Below are positions 22,667 through 34,067 of a stretch of 64,000 nucleotides of DNA, in pieces; position 1 is the first letter of the stretch, and each line of letters opens with the position of its first letter. The stretch covers positions 174,924-238,923 of the forward strand of contig QAOA01005612.1 of NCBI GenBank assembly GCA_003255065.1, written 5' to 3'. The notes under the pieces are model-generated. The model was not told the origin of the DNA. It was given only the letters and a program-made list of their open reading frames with translations, and made no database searches. The stretch is from Cercis canadensis. Taxonomy: Eukaryota > Streptophyta > Magnoliopsida > Fabales > Fabaceae. The translations under genes and the position numbers were made by a program.

Positions 22667-24029
22667 ATTACACTTTACTCCGAGAGTGTCAATTCCTAGA
22701 GATCTTAAGCTCTCTGAGTTTTAAAAGTATGATGGGACTGGTAACCCGAAGTTTCATTTGGTCTCTTACATTACAGAGATGGCTGCTATAAAGGTAGATG
22801 ACATGGTGTTGATTAATTTCTTCCCAAAAAGTCTCACTGGTGCTGCTTATAACTGGTTTATGAACTTAGATCGCACCAAGATAAGAAGTTGGGCGGATTT
22901 AGCAGACACTTTTCTAAAGCAGTACAAGTTCAACTACGATACGGCCTCTACAAGAAAGTAATTGAAGAACATGCAGAAGAGAGATGAATCTTTTAGGGAG
23001 TATGCCCAGAAATGGAGGACCCTAACTTCGGAAGTTCAACTTTCACTCCTTGACTCCAAATTATGCTCTATTTTTTTGGATACCTTAAAATCCCCGTATT
23101 TAGAATTGATGGCAGGTTGTCCCTTCCATGATTTTACTGATATTATCAAGGCTTGGGAAAGAATAGAAAGACTCGTGAAAGTTAGAAAGTTGCAAGGAGC
23201 GAGTATTGAGGGCAGTAGTTTTGGCCAAAAGAGGGTAGGTTTCCAAAAAAAGAAAGAAGGAGAAGTGAACTGTATACAAACACCGGGAACCTACCAATAC
23301 CCTCAATCTAAAAGACCGAGCTATACTTCAAACCCTTCATTTCTAACATCATACCCCGTTAATGCCATCCCCCCATCTTATCCCCAATACACACCAAATC
23401 ACCAATACCCTCAAGCACCTTTCGTTCACACTTACCAGAACACACCTTCAAGTTTCCTGGCACCAAGATCATCGGTCAGACCTAACTATTAGGGCTATAG
23501 GAACCAACCTCATCCTTTACAAAGAGATGAATCATTCCCAAACATTCATATCACTAGAGCTGAATTATTCAAACAATTGTGTGAAGCTCATGTGATAGCT
23601 CCCAAGCCTGTACAACCATTGCAGCCACCCTTCCCTCAATGGTATAATCTGAGCATCAAGTGCGACTATCATAGAGGTGTTGTGGGGCATTCTATTGAAG
23701 ACTTTCTTGACTTTAAGTTTGCTGTGCTAAATCTGATCAAACAAGGAGTGATCAAGATTGAGGAGATGGGCGAAGGTCCTAATGTGAATAATAACCCTTT
23801 GCCTAATCATGAAGTGAGACCGAGGATTAACACCATCATGGAAGGAGTTGAGGAGGTTCAAAAGATCACTCAAGTAAGGACTCCCATGAGGGTAGTATGG
23901 GAGAACTTGAGGTCAGCTGGGTATGATTTGGAAATTCCTTGTAGACTGATAAAAAAGGATGATCAACATGTTGGTGATTTTTTCTGTGAACATCACCAAA
24001 GTGTAGACCATGACATAGAGGAATGTTAG

Positions 24030-25640
24030 GAGTTCAAATGTGGAGTTCAGAAGCTGATAACTATAGGAATTTTGAGATTTGAGAAAATAAATAATGAGAA
24101 TTAGAAAGAAGTTAATGTAATTGAGAAAGAGCAACAAGTGTTTCAATCTTTTGTCCTTAAGGTTTTATCAAATCCTTCGGCTAGCTAAGCCCAGCTAGAT
24201 GTGGTTATAAGGGTACCTACACCTTTCTCTTATGAAAGCAACCATGTCGTGCCCTGGAATTATGGGGTAAAGATAGTGAACACCAAGGAAGAAATTTTGG
24301 CGAGTTGCCTAGAAAAGAAGGAGAAAGAGGAGCCCAGTACAATCACCAACGTGGTAAGGATTGGTGGTTTGACTAGAAGTAAGAGAGTTTACTTGCCTAA
24401 AGAGGTAGAACGCTAGAGATTGGAAAGAGAAAAAGTTATGAGTGATGATAGAGAGCCAAACTTAGCTAAGGAGAATGCCCAAGGGGCAAATAAGGAAGAG
24501 AAAGAGTTCTTGAAGATAATGAGGCAAAGTGAATATAATGAAGTGGAACAGATGAAGAAAACCCCTGCCCGTATCTCGTTGTTGTCTCTTATCTTGAGCT
24601 CTGAATGTCATAGGTAAGCTTTACAAAAATTCTTACAACAAGCTTATGTGCAGCCGGACATAATAGTGGAGAAGTTCGGAGGGATGATAAACTTTGTCAA
24701 GAGGTTTGGCATAATCTCCTTTTCTGAAGAGGAGTTGATGCCTGGTATGAGTACTCATAACAAGGCACTTCATATCACGCTCAAATGTGAAGACTATATA
24801 GTGGCTAGGGTTCTAATTGATAATAGGTCCGCGTTGAATGTGATAACTTATGCCACCCTCATGCAATTGCCAGTGAATACATCCTGCATATGAGAAAGTA
24901 GTGTGGTGGTAAGGGCCTTTGATGGTACAAGACATGAAGTGCTTGGGGATGTTTCTTTGCAACTGGAGATCGGGCCAAATAAGTTTTATGTTTCCTTCCA
25001 AGTAATGGATATAGAACCTGCATATACCATGTTACTAGGTAGGCCTTGGATTCATGCCGCTGGAGTGGTGCCGTCTATATGGCATCAAAAATTGAAATAT
25101 GCAAATGGAGGGAGAGTCATAACTGTCAAAGGGGAAGAAGAGATGTTGGTGAGCAAGCTAGTTCTGTATGTTGAATCAACAGAACAAGCATTGGAATCTT
25201 CTTTCCAATCCTTAGAAATCGTCCAATGCAATGATCAAGGTTTACAAGAAAAAGTGGAGGTTAACCAAGTTGTGGCAAAAATGATGAAAAAGAGCGAATT
25301 TTAATAAGGAAAAGGCTTGGGGGCCAATATGCAAGGTATCAGTGAGCCCATCGTGCTTCCAGAAAATGAAAGTAGACATGGGTTGGGGTATGAGCCTTCC
25401 ATGGAAGAGTTCTTGAGATGGCCAAGGAAACATCATGAAACCAGATTTCCTCATCTATGAGAAACCTTTGTGCCATCAACTGAGTCGTCAATTGTTAATC
25501 ATATGCATATGGTGAATACCCTAGACAGCTATTCTGAGAAGAACTGCTAGATTCGGCTTTGCAAAGAAGAAGAAAAGTTGAACAATTGGGAGATGAAACC
25601 GATGTCATATGTGGTCCTCTCTGAGTAATATTTGTTTATG
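24030..25640 (+). pseudogene. Ogre-like protease region with G-patch-like end
   Basis: Linker sequence (24201-24617) leads into a retropepsin-like domain. ARVLIDNRSALNVI (about 24805-24850) corresponds to the active-site loop, where relatives have D-N-G-S; here Gly is Arg. MLLGRPWIHAAGVVPS (25030-25075) is the usual end of the domain. The next segment (25305-25450) reads GKGLGANMQGI...RHGLGYEPS, a G-patch-like motif known after protease in this lineage. Stops at 24180s, 24414, 24615, 24891 and 25302 kill the frame. Confidence 0.78.
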
Positions 25641-26335
25641 CCATATCTATTTCTTTTGACTGAGGTCAAAAGTCATTAGAAGGTCACCTTTATTATGTAT
25701 TAGACCATGTTTTATTCAAAAAAATTAATAAAATAATTTGTCATGGAGTTTTCATTCATTTTGGCCCTTTTTTTTTGCTTTTCTTGTCCTTCTTGATCAT
25801 TGTTCACCTAGTTATTCATTTTAATTCTTGTTATCTTCTCAAGAGTCTTGCTAACATAGATCTAATGTCTCAAGTTGAAGCTTCTGTGTATCTAATAATT
25901 GATTCTCATATTAAATTTGGTGAAGACGATTACAGCTCTGATGAAGACATAGATATTTTTGATAGATTTGCAAAAATGGTTGAGTCATATGATACTAATT
26001 CCCCATAATGAAGAAATTCAGATAATAAATCTGGGTATAGAAGATGAAAAGAGAAAATTGAAAATTGTTGATAACCCGGAAAAGAAAGAAATGATTAATC
26101 TTTTCAAAGAGTACAATGATGTATTTGTTTGGTCTTACCAAGATATGTCAGGCCTCTACCTTGACAGAAGTAGAGATCCCTTCTCTCTGAGTCTCTACCT
26201 TAACAGAAGTAGAGATCCCTTCTTTCCGAGTTTTAATGGAAACTAATTTAAAATTGCAACTAATTTTAATGACCACATGTTAGATATGAGCAGCTGAATA
26301 TAATTGAGGAGAAAAGATTAGTTGCAATTTGTCAC
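25641..26335 (+). pseudogene. Ogre-like pol start with RT deleted
   Basis: After a T-rich stretch that may be the intron known between protease and RT in Ogre elements (about 25640-25860), an acidic segment and then INLGIEDEKRKLKIV and NDVFVWSYQDMSGL (25960-26155) mark the beginning of the RT region. The sequence then collapses: a 36-40-bp segment containing AGAAGTAGAGATCCCTTCT is tandemly duplicated at 26148-26225, and the rest of RT, RNase H and most of integrase are gone. Confidence 0.72.
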
Positions 26336-26560
26336 GAACAGTTGTATCAACAAAGAATGGCTAGAGCATTCAACAAAAATGTTCGACTTCGAAAGTTTCA
26401 ACCGGGAGATCTAGTGTTGAGAAAGGTCTTATCTTATCCAGAAGATGCACGGGGAAAATGGGCCCAAACTCATCAAGGCCCATACATTGTCAAACAAGCA
26501 TTCTCCAGAAGTTCTTTGATTCTCATAAATTTTGATGCAGTCAGAAAATATTACTCGTAA
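26336..26560 (+). pseudogene. Integrase C-terminal remnant
   Basis: MARAFNKNVRLRKFQPGDLV followed by RKVL and GKWAQTHQGPYIVKQAFS is the conserved C-terminal end of Ty3-gypsy integrase (GPY/F region). It ends VRKYYS and a stop. The catalytic core is missing. Confidence 0.85.
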
Positions 26561-27480
26561 ATAAATTTAAAAAAAAAAACCCGCTAGATGGAAAACCCGA
26601 AAAGGCAATCTAGGCAAAAGCTAGGGCATTCAAGTTAAATTTATTGGATTGAAAACCCGAAGGGCAATCTAGATGCGAGTTTGAGCATGCAAGAATATTT
26701 GTGCAATAATGAAAGCATGAACAGAGAATAGAAGGGTTGTTTGAGATAAGAGAGGAAGCTCAGCATATAAGAAAGCAAGCATTATGCATTTCAACATCAG
26801 AAGGATAAACATTGTCTCAGTCAAGTAGAAGTCTGATCCAAGACAATATGAGAATCAATAAAGTTGGATATCACATAGCCACAACTGGGGCAAAATCGTT
26901 CGTTCTATGCGACTTCTAAATCTTTCATCTCGAACTACTTGGACTTTGATTTCTCTTTGAGGATACGTAGGCACCTACTTGGTAGGGCAAGTCCAATTTC
27001 ACCAAGATCCTCACAGTGGGACAAATTTTTATTCTGACAAAGTTCCAATCCTATGATGTTTGTACATTTTCTTTCTTGTTTGAAATAAAATAGGTTAATT
27101 CATTGAATTTACTTCTTTTGGTTATGCATACTCTCAATGATAAATTATTGAGTTATGATTTTGAATAAAATGTAAGTGGATTGTTTATATGACATATTCA
27201 TTTATTTCTTTAAAGTATGTCACATTGACATGGTTTCCAGATTTCAAAATGATATCTTCTAAATCAAAGCAAAACCCAAGATCTGTTAGAAGTCTTCTTT
27301 AATGCTTATAGTTAGAAAAAAAGTGTGATATCATCATTTGGGGAATAAAGAGAAATTATCCAGCAGAGACAGAAGTCTAGTTTCTAAATGAAGACAAGCA
27401 TGAGTGATTCAACTTTTAAAAGAGTAAATTTTGATTGAACCACTTTCTTTGCAAGGGATCAAAGATGACTCATCTTAGTG
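26561..27480 (+). other. Ogre-like 3' untranslated spacer
   Basis: Contains two copies of a GAAAACCCGAAAGGCAATCTAG-type segment (26590-26680) that follow integrase in this family. No gene. Confidence 0.55.
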
Positions 27481-27489
27481 CCATGGGGT

Positions 27490-28500
27490 ACATTTTTTAC
27501 ACTTTTCAGTTATTAATTTTTTCACCATTATATTTTATGTCATTAATTTTTTTGCCATTACATTTCGTGTCATTAATTTCTTCCCTCATTCATACTTTCA
27601 TGTCATTAATTTTCTCACTATTATATTTTATACTATTAATTTTTTTACCATTACATTTTATGCCATTAATTTTTTCGCCATTATATTTTGTGCCATTAAT
27701 TTTCTTGTCATTACATTTTATGCCATTAATTTTTTTGTCATTATATTTTATGTCATTAAGTTTTCTATCATTACATTTTATGCCTCTAATTTTTTTGTAA
27801 TTACATTTTATGTCATTAATTTTATTGTCATTACATTTTACGCCATTAATTTTCTCGCAATTATATTTTATGCCATTAATTTTCTTGTCATTACATTTTA
27901 TGCTATTAATTTTCTCGCAATTATACCATTATATTTCATGTCATTAATTCTTCTATCATTACATTTTGTGCCATTAATTTTTCTGCCGTTACATTTTATG
28001 CCATTTGATTTTTTTTCAGTAATTACATTTTATGCCATTAATTTTCTAGCCATTATATTTTATGCCATTGATTTCTCAGTTGTTACATTTCATGTTATTG
28101 ACTTTTATGCCGTTACATTTCGTGCCGTTAATTTTCTCGCTATTATATTTTGTGCCATTATGTTTTCTCATTATTACATTTTTCCTGTCATTATATTTTC
28201 GTCATTGTGCTTTACGTCATTTTATTTTGACATTTCAACCTCTGCCNATTTTATGCCATTAATTTTCTAGCCATTATATTTTATGCCATTAATTTTCTAG
28301 CCATTATATTTTATGTCATTGATTTCTCAGTTGTTACATTTCATGTTATTGACTTTTATGCCGTTACATTTCGTGCCGTTAATTTTCTCGCTATTATATT
28401 TTGTGCCATTATGTTTTCTCATTATTACATTTTTCCTGTCATTATATTTTCGTCATTGTGCTTTACGTCATTTTATTTTGACATTTCAACCTCTGCCCTT
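27490..28500. repeat. 30-bp AT-rich tandem array before the 3' LTR
   Basis: Units of the form TTTTATGCCATTAATTTTTTCGCCATTA repeat with a 30-bp period and considerable divergence. The open frames across it (27435-27800, 27938-28561) are 10-residue repeats created by the period and are not genes. The last part is duplicated across a single N at 28247. Confidence 0.9.
28026..28497. repeat. Direct duplication joined by a single N (28247)
   Basis: Sequence before the N (from about 28026) is repeated after it up to about 28497, nearly base for base, ending both times in CATTTCAACCTCTGCC. This looks like two unmerged contig ends. Confidence 0.8.
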
Positions 28501-28612
28501 AGTATTGGATGAAATACGTGTATTTTATCTTTACATGTTCCCTATACAAAAAACGCGATAAGTGAGAGTTTAACATGTCATTTTAATAAGAAACATGTAA
28601 AGATGGGCAAAC

Positions 28613-28985
28613 TGTGGACACCTATTTTTGTCCAAATAAAAAAAAATAAACAATTAGAAGCAAAAATAAAAAAGACGTGGGTTTGGGTGCAAGTGCATGG
28701 GCAATTTAAGTTAGAAACGAAGAGGGAGATGTGAGAAATAAAAGAGAAAGAGGGAGACGTGAAAAGAGGAAAGAATGTGGAGATAAGAGAGAGAGAGAGA
28801 GAGAGACGTGGGTGCATGGGTGAGGTGAAGTAAGAGTCGTGAGTGCAGTATAAAGAAGAGAGAATAGCAACAGAAAAGAAGGACACACAGTAGAAAACAG
28901 AGACCCAAGAAAGAAAAAGACGCAGCAAGATAGAGAGCACAGAAGACAGACCAGCAACAGAGAGATAAAACAGCAACAACAAGAN

Positions 28986-29036
<51 letters not shown>

Positions 29037-30208
29037 AGTAGCAAAGAGATAACCAAAACAAATAGGAGGAAGAAAGAAGTAGAAAGTACACACAAAGAGA
29101 GTGAGAATCCCATATTTGGTATCTTGCCACTCTTTATTTCTTTTTTTTCATTCTTAGTGGTGCAAGCTTCTTTCTCTTATATGTTTTTCATGGTTTTGTT
29201 TCCTTTTGCTTATATAATTCTCTATTTAAGCTTCATGAAGGGGAAGGGTAGGTGGTTTCCACCCCAGTCACCAATTTCCTCCTTTTCTTAGAAAGAGAAA
29301 CAAAATTTTAGAGAGAGAGATAAGGAGAAATTTAGAGAAATAAAGAGTGAAATTTATTATCTTTGCTTCCATTGGATAGAAAATAAAGCCAAATCCATGG
29401 GTTCAAGGTTGAAAGAGGAAGATGGGGTGGCATTTCTTCTCTCTGCTTCAGTCTTGCCTCCTTTTCTACCTCTATTTTCCTTCTTTGATATGTCATATGT
29501 GTTTTTTTTTTCTTTATTTTAGTTGTTTAGTTAGTTTCACGTTATTGTCCCTTTTAGTTTAGGTTGATTGTGGTTTTTGGATTCTAATATGTTTGTTTGT
29601 TTCTTTATGGGCTGATTCATATATTTTCTTTTGATTTGTGTAGGCTATTTTTTGTTTTGGGCTGAACTATTAGTAAGATTGGGTCAAATTTGGATTTGGG
29701 CTTTAATGTGTTTTATTTGTGTTGTTGGGTTTAAGTTTTATGTTTTTTGATGGGTTTATATTTTTCGTTTGTGCCAGTATGCTGATAGGCCAATCACTTG
29801 TTGCTTTAGTCTTATTTGGGTGCTGATTGGGCCAAAATTCGAAATGGGCTTAAATTATTGGGTTGCTGATTTCATTTGGTTACTGATTGGGCCAAAATTT
29901 GAGATGGACTTAAATTTTTAAGTTGCTGATTTTCTTTGGTTGTTGATTGGATCAAAGCTGAAATGGGCTTCAGTCTTATTTGGGTTGCTGATGGATTAAA
30001 ACCGAATTGGGCCAACTTGTTTGATTGTCTTTTATTTTGTTTCGGGCCCACAAAATGGGCTAGGTCCAATATGTTTTTGTTTGCTGATTTATTTTGGGCA
30101 ATGGGCTAGGCTAATGTGCATTTTATTTTTTATTTTGCCTATTTTGGGGTTAGGCCTTTATTTCTTTTGGGCTAGGTTATTTTATTTTTCATTTATTTAT
30201 TTATTTTA
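28613..30208 (+). repeat. Truncated 3' LTR of the Ogre-like element
   Basis: Matches 15003 to about 16585 with scattered differences, starting TGTGGACACC after AGATGGGCAAAC, a plausible polypurine tract. Similarity stops near 30208, so the last ~620 bp of the LTR are lost. An N at 28985 followed by ~46 A replaces a short CAACAACAAC tract of the other LTR and is probably an assembly artefact. Confidence 0.87.
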
Positions 30209-31147
30209 TAATAAGTTATAAAGTGTAATAAATGTGTATAATTATTTTTGAAATACTATATTCTGGCCAAAGAGCCGAAACTACTAGGTTCCAATTTGAT
30301 TATAGTCTCCTATCTCATCATCTATATTAGTGACAATGACTGAATTTACACCAATAACAACTTCCTCTGTAGCAGTTGAAATGATATCTCCCAAATCTGT
30401 CTAGAGGAGAAAGAAAACCATCTACTTCAATTTTAAAACTTAAAAGTTTTAAACTCATGAAGAGAAAATATCCTACCTTGCCTATTAGAACTCATTTCCC
30501 TCCCTCCCTCGGCAGTCACAACCTCATTGCTATCATTAATACTTGGACCTAAGGATGTCTCGCTGAGCCCCTCCTCACTCTAGGAACTCTCACTATCCGA
30601 AGCTATAATCAAATCCACAAGAAAATATAGCAAAAGAAGAGCAAGAAAACACTAGGACCTTTAATATATCAGCGAAAGGAAGAAGAAAGCAGTCAGAAAT
30701 TTGGCCCAAAAAGAAGGAGAAGAAGTATGGGCAGAAGAGTTCCTTAGCAAAAGAAAAAGATATCTCAGGGAGCGGAAGACAAGTGTCACAACCAAAACAA
30801 TGAAGGTTTATAAAAGGAAACACAAAAACAATAAATAAATAAGTAAATGGTACAACATCATTTCTATTTGAAAGAATCTCTCTCAAAAGTCATATATCAC
30901 AAGTGATGCAAGTCTTGGCAAGAAGCGAAAATATCTCCGCCAAAAAGCAAACAAGCTTCAGCAAGATGCAAGAAAATCTCTGATGGGCAAAGCAGAATAA
31001 TTGCAGCGAATCTCTACAAATTTTTGCATTGAATGAATATGTCCTTACAGTGAAATAATCTCCGCATTGAAGGAATCTTTACAAAATTTCTGCTGTTGCA
31101 CGCGAACCTCTACAAAATATCAAGATGGTTACAACAAAGTATAAGCA

Positions 31148-31210
<63 letters not shown>

Positions 31211-31707
31211 TCAGTACGTACAAAAAGAAAAAGATTGAACGGAGCATAAAGGGCTAGCTCGCCCAGTGTAGTTAGTCCGCCCATGGCACTTGCGTCCAAG
31301 CTAGTATGCCTAACACTTTCTTCAACGACCATTGGAGCAAGTTTGATGATGAGGTGTAATGGTACAGTGACGTGATGGGTGTTTGAAAAAGAAAGAAAGA
31401 CTAATAAGGGAGTACTTTGATGTGAGCCATGGCAACACATGGGTGAATGAACCTTTCTGGTACTAAGGCTTTTCTAAGTATTTAGAAAGTGTAGATCACC
31501 CAATGTAAAGCCATAGCTCACCATGCTAAAGTGTGAAGCTCGCCTAGCCACATATTGAATACTCATGCGGGACCCATTACAAAAAATGAGGGAAAAGACA
31601 CTATTTGATGTCCAAGCAAAATAACCCATTTAAAGTATATTAGTTTATTATTATTATGAGTTTTTCTACACTTTTACATTCTTCAAACGTCAAAGCTCGA
31701 GGACAAG
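30209..31707. other. Unclassified repetitive DNA
   Basis: No gene is supported. A (TA)n(GA)n microsatellite lies at 31149-31209. Repeated words such as GCTCGCC (31255-31560) recall non-coding parts of plant Ty3-gypsy elements. A purine-rich GCTCGAGGACAAG stands directly before the LTR-like segment at 31708. Confidence 0.45.
31149..31209. repeat. (TA)n(GA)n compound microsatellite
   Basis: About nine TA units run directly into about nineteen GA units. Confidence 0.97.
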
Positions 31708-31994
31708 TGATGAGAACTGGCCCAAAAGGCCGAGTCGGACTCCAAGCCCACTATTCAGTCGATAAGGTGTCGCATCTTCAACAGGGAAAAGGCGCCACCA
31801 ACTCAACTCCACAACTACTATAAATATTCGGACAATATAATCTAAAAAGTAACTTGTTAGTCAAAATTATACATAGATTGGATTACCTACCTTATCACCC
31901 ACCTATACTAACTTAAGCATTAGAGAGTCATCATCAACTCACTGTCGAGCTTGACTTCTTGCAGGTACATCTAGTTGGGGCATTTTTGGCATCA
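31708..31994 (+). repeat. Possible short LTR remnant
   Basis: Begins TGATGAGAACTGGCCC and ends TTTTTGGCATCA, with a TATA box CTATAAATATTC at 31818-31829. Flanks are ACAAG (left) and ACAAC (right), an imperfect 5-bp duplication. About half of it is duplicated by the N junction at 32179. Confidence 0.45.
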
Positions 31995-32528
31995 ACAACT
32001 TGTTTCCTGTCTGCCAAGTAATCATAATAGACCTTTGAATTGATAGCTCTACCCCGGTTTGGTATTGCCAGCTCTATATCTGTGTAAATGCTTTACGTAC
32101 GGAAATATGAGTAGAAGCGTTCGCTCTCATGTTACTATAGGTACTAAAAGTATAGTACCTCGTTTGAGGGCCCAACAANGGACAATATAATCTAAAAAGT
32201 AACTTGTTAGTCAAAATTATACCTAGATTGGATTACCTACCTTATCACCCACCTATACTAACTTAAGCATTAGAGAGTCATCATCAACCCACTGTCGAGC
32301 TTGACTTCTTGCAGGTACATCTAGTTGGGGCATTTTTGGCATCAACAACTTGTTTCCTGTCTGCCAAGTAATCATAATAGACCTTTGAATTGATAGCTCT
32401 ACCCCGGTTTGGTATTGCCAGCTCTATATCTGTGTAAATGCTTTACGTACGGAAATATGAGTAGAAGCGTTCGCTCTCATGTTACTATAGGTACTAAAAG
32501 TATAGTACCTCGTTTGAGGGCCCAACAA
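31830..32528. repeat. 349-bp duplication joined by a single N (32179)
   Basis: 31830-32178 and 32180-32528 are equal in length and almost identical (about three differences seen). Both end GAGGGCCCAACAA. This lies in the upstream region of the UGT gene and doubles its apparent promoter; probably an assembly artefact. Confidence 0.9.
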
Positions 32529-32657
32529 TTTACTCATATTGCTGTAAAGCATTTACAGAGACGTATTGCTGTAAAGCACATAAACAAACATCGCGAACAC
32601 TGTCTTTCATAACCCCATAACTACCATCCGAAAGAAGAGAGGAGAGAGCTCAAGAAA
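32529..32657 (+). promoter_or_regulatory. Proximal upstream region / 5' UTR of the UGT gene
   Basis: Contains a direct repeat of ATTGCTGTAAAGCA (about 32539 and 32566) and a purine-rich GAAAGAAGAGAGGAGAGAGC leader ending AAGAAAATGG at the start codon. No convincing TATA box within 100 bp; the nearest clear one, CTATAAATA, is within the LTR-like remnant. Confidence 0.4.
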
Positions 32658-34067
32658 ATGGAAAAGATGTCTATTAAGTCCAATGATCAGCTTCATGTGG
32701 TAATGTTTCCCTTCTTTGCTTTTGGTCACATTAGCCCATTTGTGCAGCTATCCAACAAGCTCTCTTCTCATGGAGTTCAAGTCACATTCTTGTCAGCTCC
32801 ATCTAACATTTTCAGAATCAAATCAACTCTCAATCTCAGTTCAACCATCCAAATCATCCCTCTTCAATTCCCACCCAGTGAAAAACTCCCAAATAACGTG
32901 GCCAGCACAGCAGAGTTGGCACCAGAAATGGCTGGAAATCTCATGGAAGCCCTGGACCTTATGCAACCTCAGATAAAGTCCCTTCTGTTTGAACTCAAAC
33001 CCCAATTTGTATTCTTTGACTTTGCCCAGAACTGGCTTCCAAAATTAGCTTCTGAAGTTGGCATCAAATCTGTACATTTCGCAGTGTACTCTGCGATTTC
33101 AGATTCTTACATAACTGTACCCTCGAGACTTACTGGTATCCAAGGAAGAAGCATCACTTTTGAGGACCTTAAGAAACCCCCACTTGGGTATCCTCAAAAT
33201 TGCAATCTTTCTCTACGAGTATTTGAAGCAAAGGACCTCATGTTTCTATTTTACAGATTTGGTGAAGGCATAATTGGTTATGAGCGAATTCTGCAGAGCC
33301 TGAGTGAATGCTCATTCATAGTTTTCAAGAGTTGTAAGGAAATTGAAAGACCCTACCTAGAATACATAGAGACCCAGTTTAGAAAACCAGTTCTCTTAGC
33401 CGGTCCATTAGTGCCAGAGCCACCAATGGGTGTGCTTGAGGAGAAATGGAGCAAATGGCTAGATGGCTTCCAAGCTAAGTCAATCATATTCTGCTCCTTT
33501 GGGAGTGAGACTTTTCTAAGTGATGATCAAATCAAAGAACTGGCCATTGGGTTAGAACTCACTGGATTACCTTTCATTTTGGTTCTAAATTTTCCATCCA
33601 CTCTCAATGCCCAAATTGAGTTAGTCAGAGCTTTGCCAGAAGGGTTTATGAAGAGAGTGAAACACAGGGGAATTGTGCACTCTGGTTGGTTGCAGCAACA
33701 GCTTATTTTGGCACATTCAAGTGTTGGATACTATATCTGTCATTCAGGCTTCAGTTCTGTGATAGAGGCTATGGTCAATGACTGTCAACTGGTACTGTTA
33801 CCATTCAAGGGTGACCAGTTTTTTAATTCTAAGCTCATTGCTGTGGACATGAAGGCAGGGGTGGAGGTTAATAGGAGAGAGGACGATGGGTACTTTCAGA
33901 AAGAAGATATACTTGAAGCTGTGAAAATCATTATGGTGGATGCTGACAAAGAGCCAGGGAAGCAGATAAGAGAAAATCACCAAAAATGGATGAAGTTTAT
34001 GTTAGATAAAGAAGTTCAGAACAAGTACATCTCTGATTTGGTTTCCCAGTTGAGGTCCATGACCTAG
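32658..34067 (+). CDS. UGT79-like UDP-glycosyltransferase (flavonoid glycoside sugar-branching type)
   Basis: Intact single-exon gene of 469 residues, the usual size for a plant family-1 glycosyltransferase. The acceptor side has FAFGHISPF with the catalytic His24, and Asp121 in FFDFAQNW as the His-activating partner. The PSPG sugar-donor box starts at Trp344 (WLQQQLILAHSSVG) and includes HSGFSS and EAMVNDCQ, ending GDQFFN; the HSGFSS variant and FFAFGHISPFVQL start are typical of the UGT79 branch. Relatives are cytosolic and add a second sugar to the sugar of flavonoid or anthocyanin glycosides. Donor (glucose, xylose, rhamnose) and acceptor cannot be read from the sequence. A second in-frame ATG at codon 4 exists; the first has the better AAAATGG context. 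Confidence 0.95.
   Translation: MEKMSIKSNDQLHVVMFPFFAFGHISPFVQLSNKLSSHGVQVTFLSAPSNIFRIKSTLNLSSTIQIIPLQFPPSEKLPNNVASTAELAPEMAGNLMEALDLMQPQIKSLLFELKPQFVFFDFAQNWLPKLASEVGIKSVHFAVYSAISDSYITVPSRLTGIQGRSITFEDLKKPPLGYPQNCNLSLRVFEAKDLMFLFYRFGEGIIGYERILQSLSECSFIVFKSCKEIERPYLEYIETQFRKPVLLAGPLVPEPPMGVLEEKWSKWLDGFQAKSIIFCSFGSETFLSDDQIKELAIGLELTGLPFILVLNFPSTLNAQIELVRALPEGFMKRVKHRGIVHSGWLQQQLILAHSSVGYYICHSGFSSVIEAMVNDCQLVLLPFKGDQFFNSKLIAVDMKAGVEVNRREDDGYFQKEDILEAVKIIMVDADKEPGKQIRENHQKWMKFMLDKEVQNKYISDLVSQLRSMT

Larger units (their letters stand above)
20545..24029 (+). pseudogene. Ogre-like gag, split by a solo LTR
   Basis: The N-terminal part is at 20545-21181 and the core from 22672 on. Core motifs include KYDGTGNP, LTGAAYNWFMNL and SWADLADTFLKQYKFN (22725-22950), the classic plant Ty3 gag region, then QKRDESFREYAQKWR. 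The Pro/Tyr-rich tail (23280-23490) and a segment with CDYHRG, GHSIEDF and FFCEHH (23660-24030) complete it. Breaks: TGA or TAA stops near 20908, 22719, 22959, 23490 and 24027. The solo LTR at 21182-22666 lies in frame-neutral position: with one ATTAC copy counted, the gag frame continues across it. Confidence 0.82.
15003..30208 (+). mobile_element. Degenerate Ogre/Tat-like Ty3-gypsy retrotransposon
   Basis: Two LTRs starting TGTGGACACC stand at 15003 and 28613 in the same orientation. Between them are a primer-binding region, an extra ORF1 before gag, gag, protease with a G-patch-like segment, the first residues of RT, and the last ~70 residues of integrase. An ORF1 upstream of gag, long LTRs (2.2 kb) and tandem repeats before the 3' LTR are features of the Ogre/Tat lineage. 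Most of RT, RNase H and integrase has been deleted near 26230-26330. Every coding segment carries stops, and the 3' LTR is cut short. The element is dead. Confidence 0.88.

Noticed and set aside
27490-28500. Regular 30-bp repeats resembling a CRISPR array
   Set aside because: Units are directly adjacent with no unique spacers, AT-rich and diverged; this is a minisatellite within a plant retroelement.
28986-29031. Poly-A run as a retrotransposed transcript tail
   Set aside because: The sister LTR has a short CAACAACAAC tract here and an N precedes the run, so it is more likely an assembly product.
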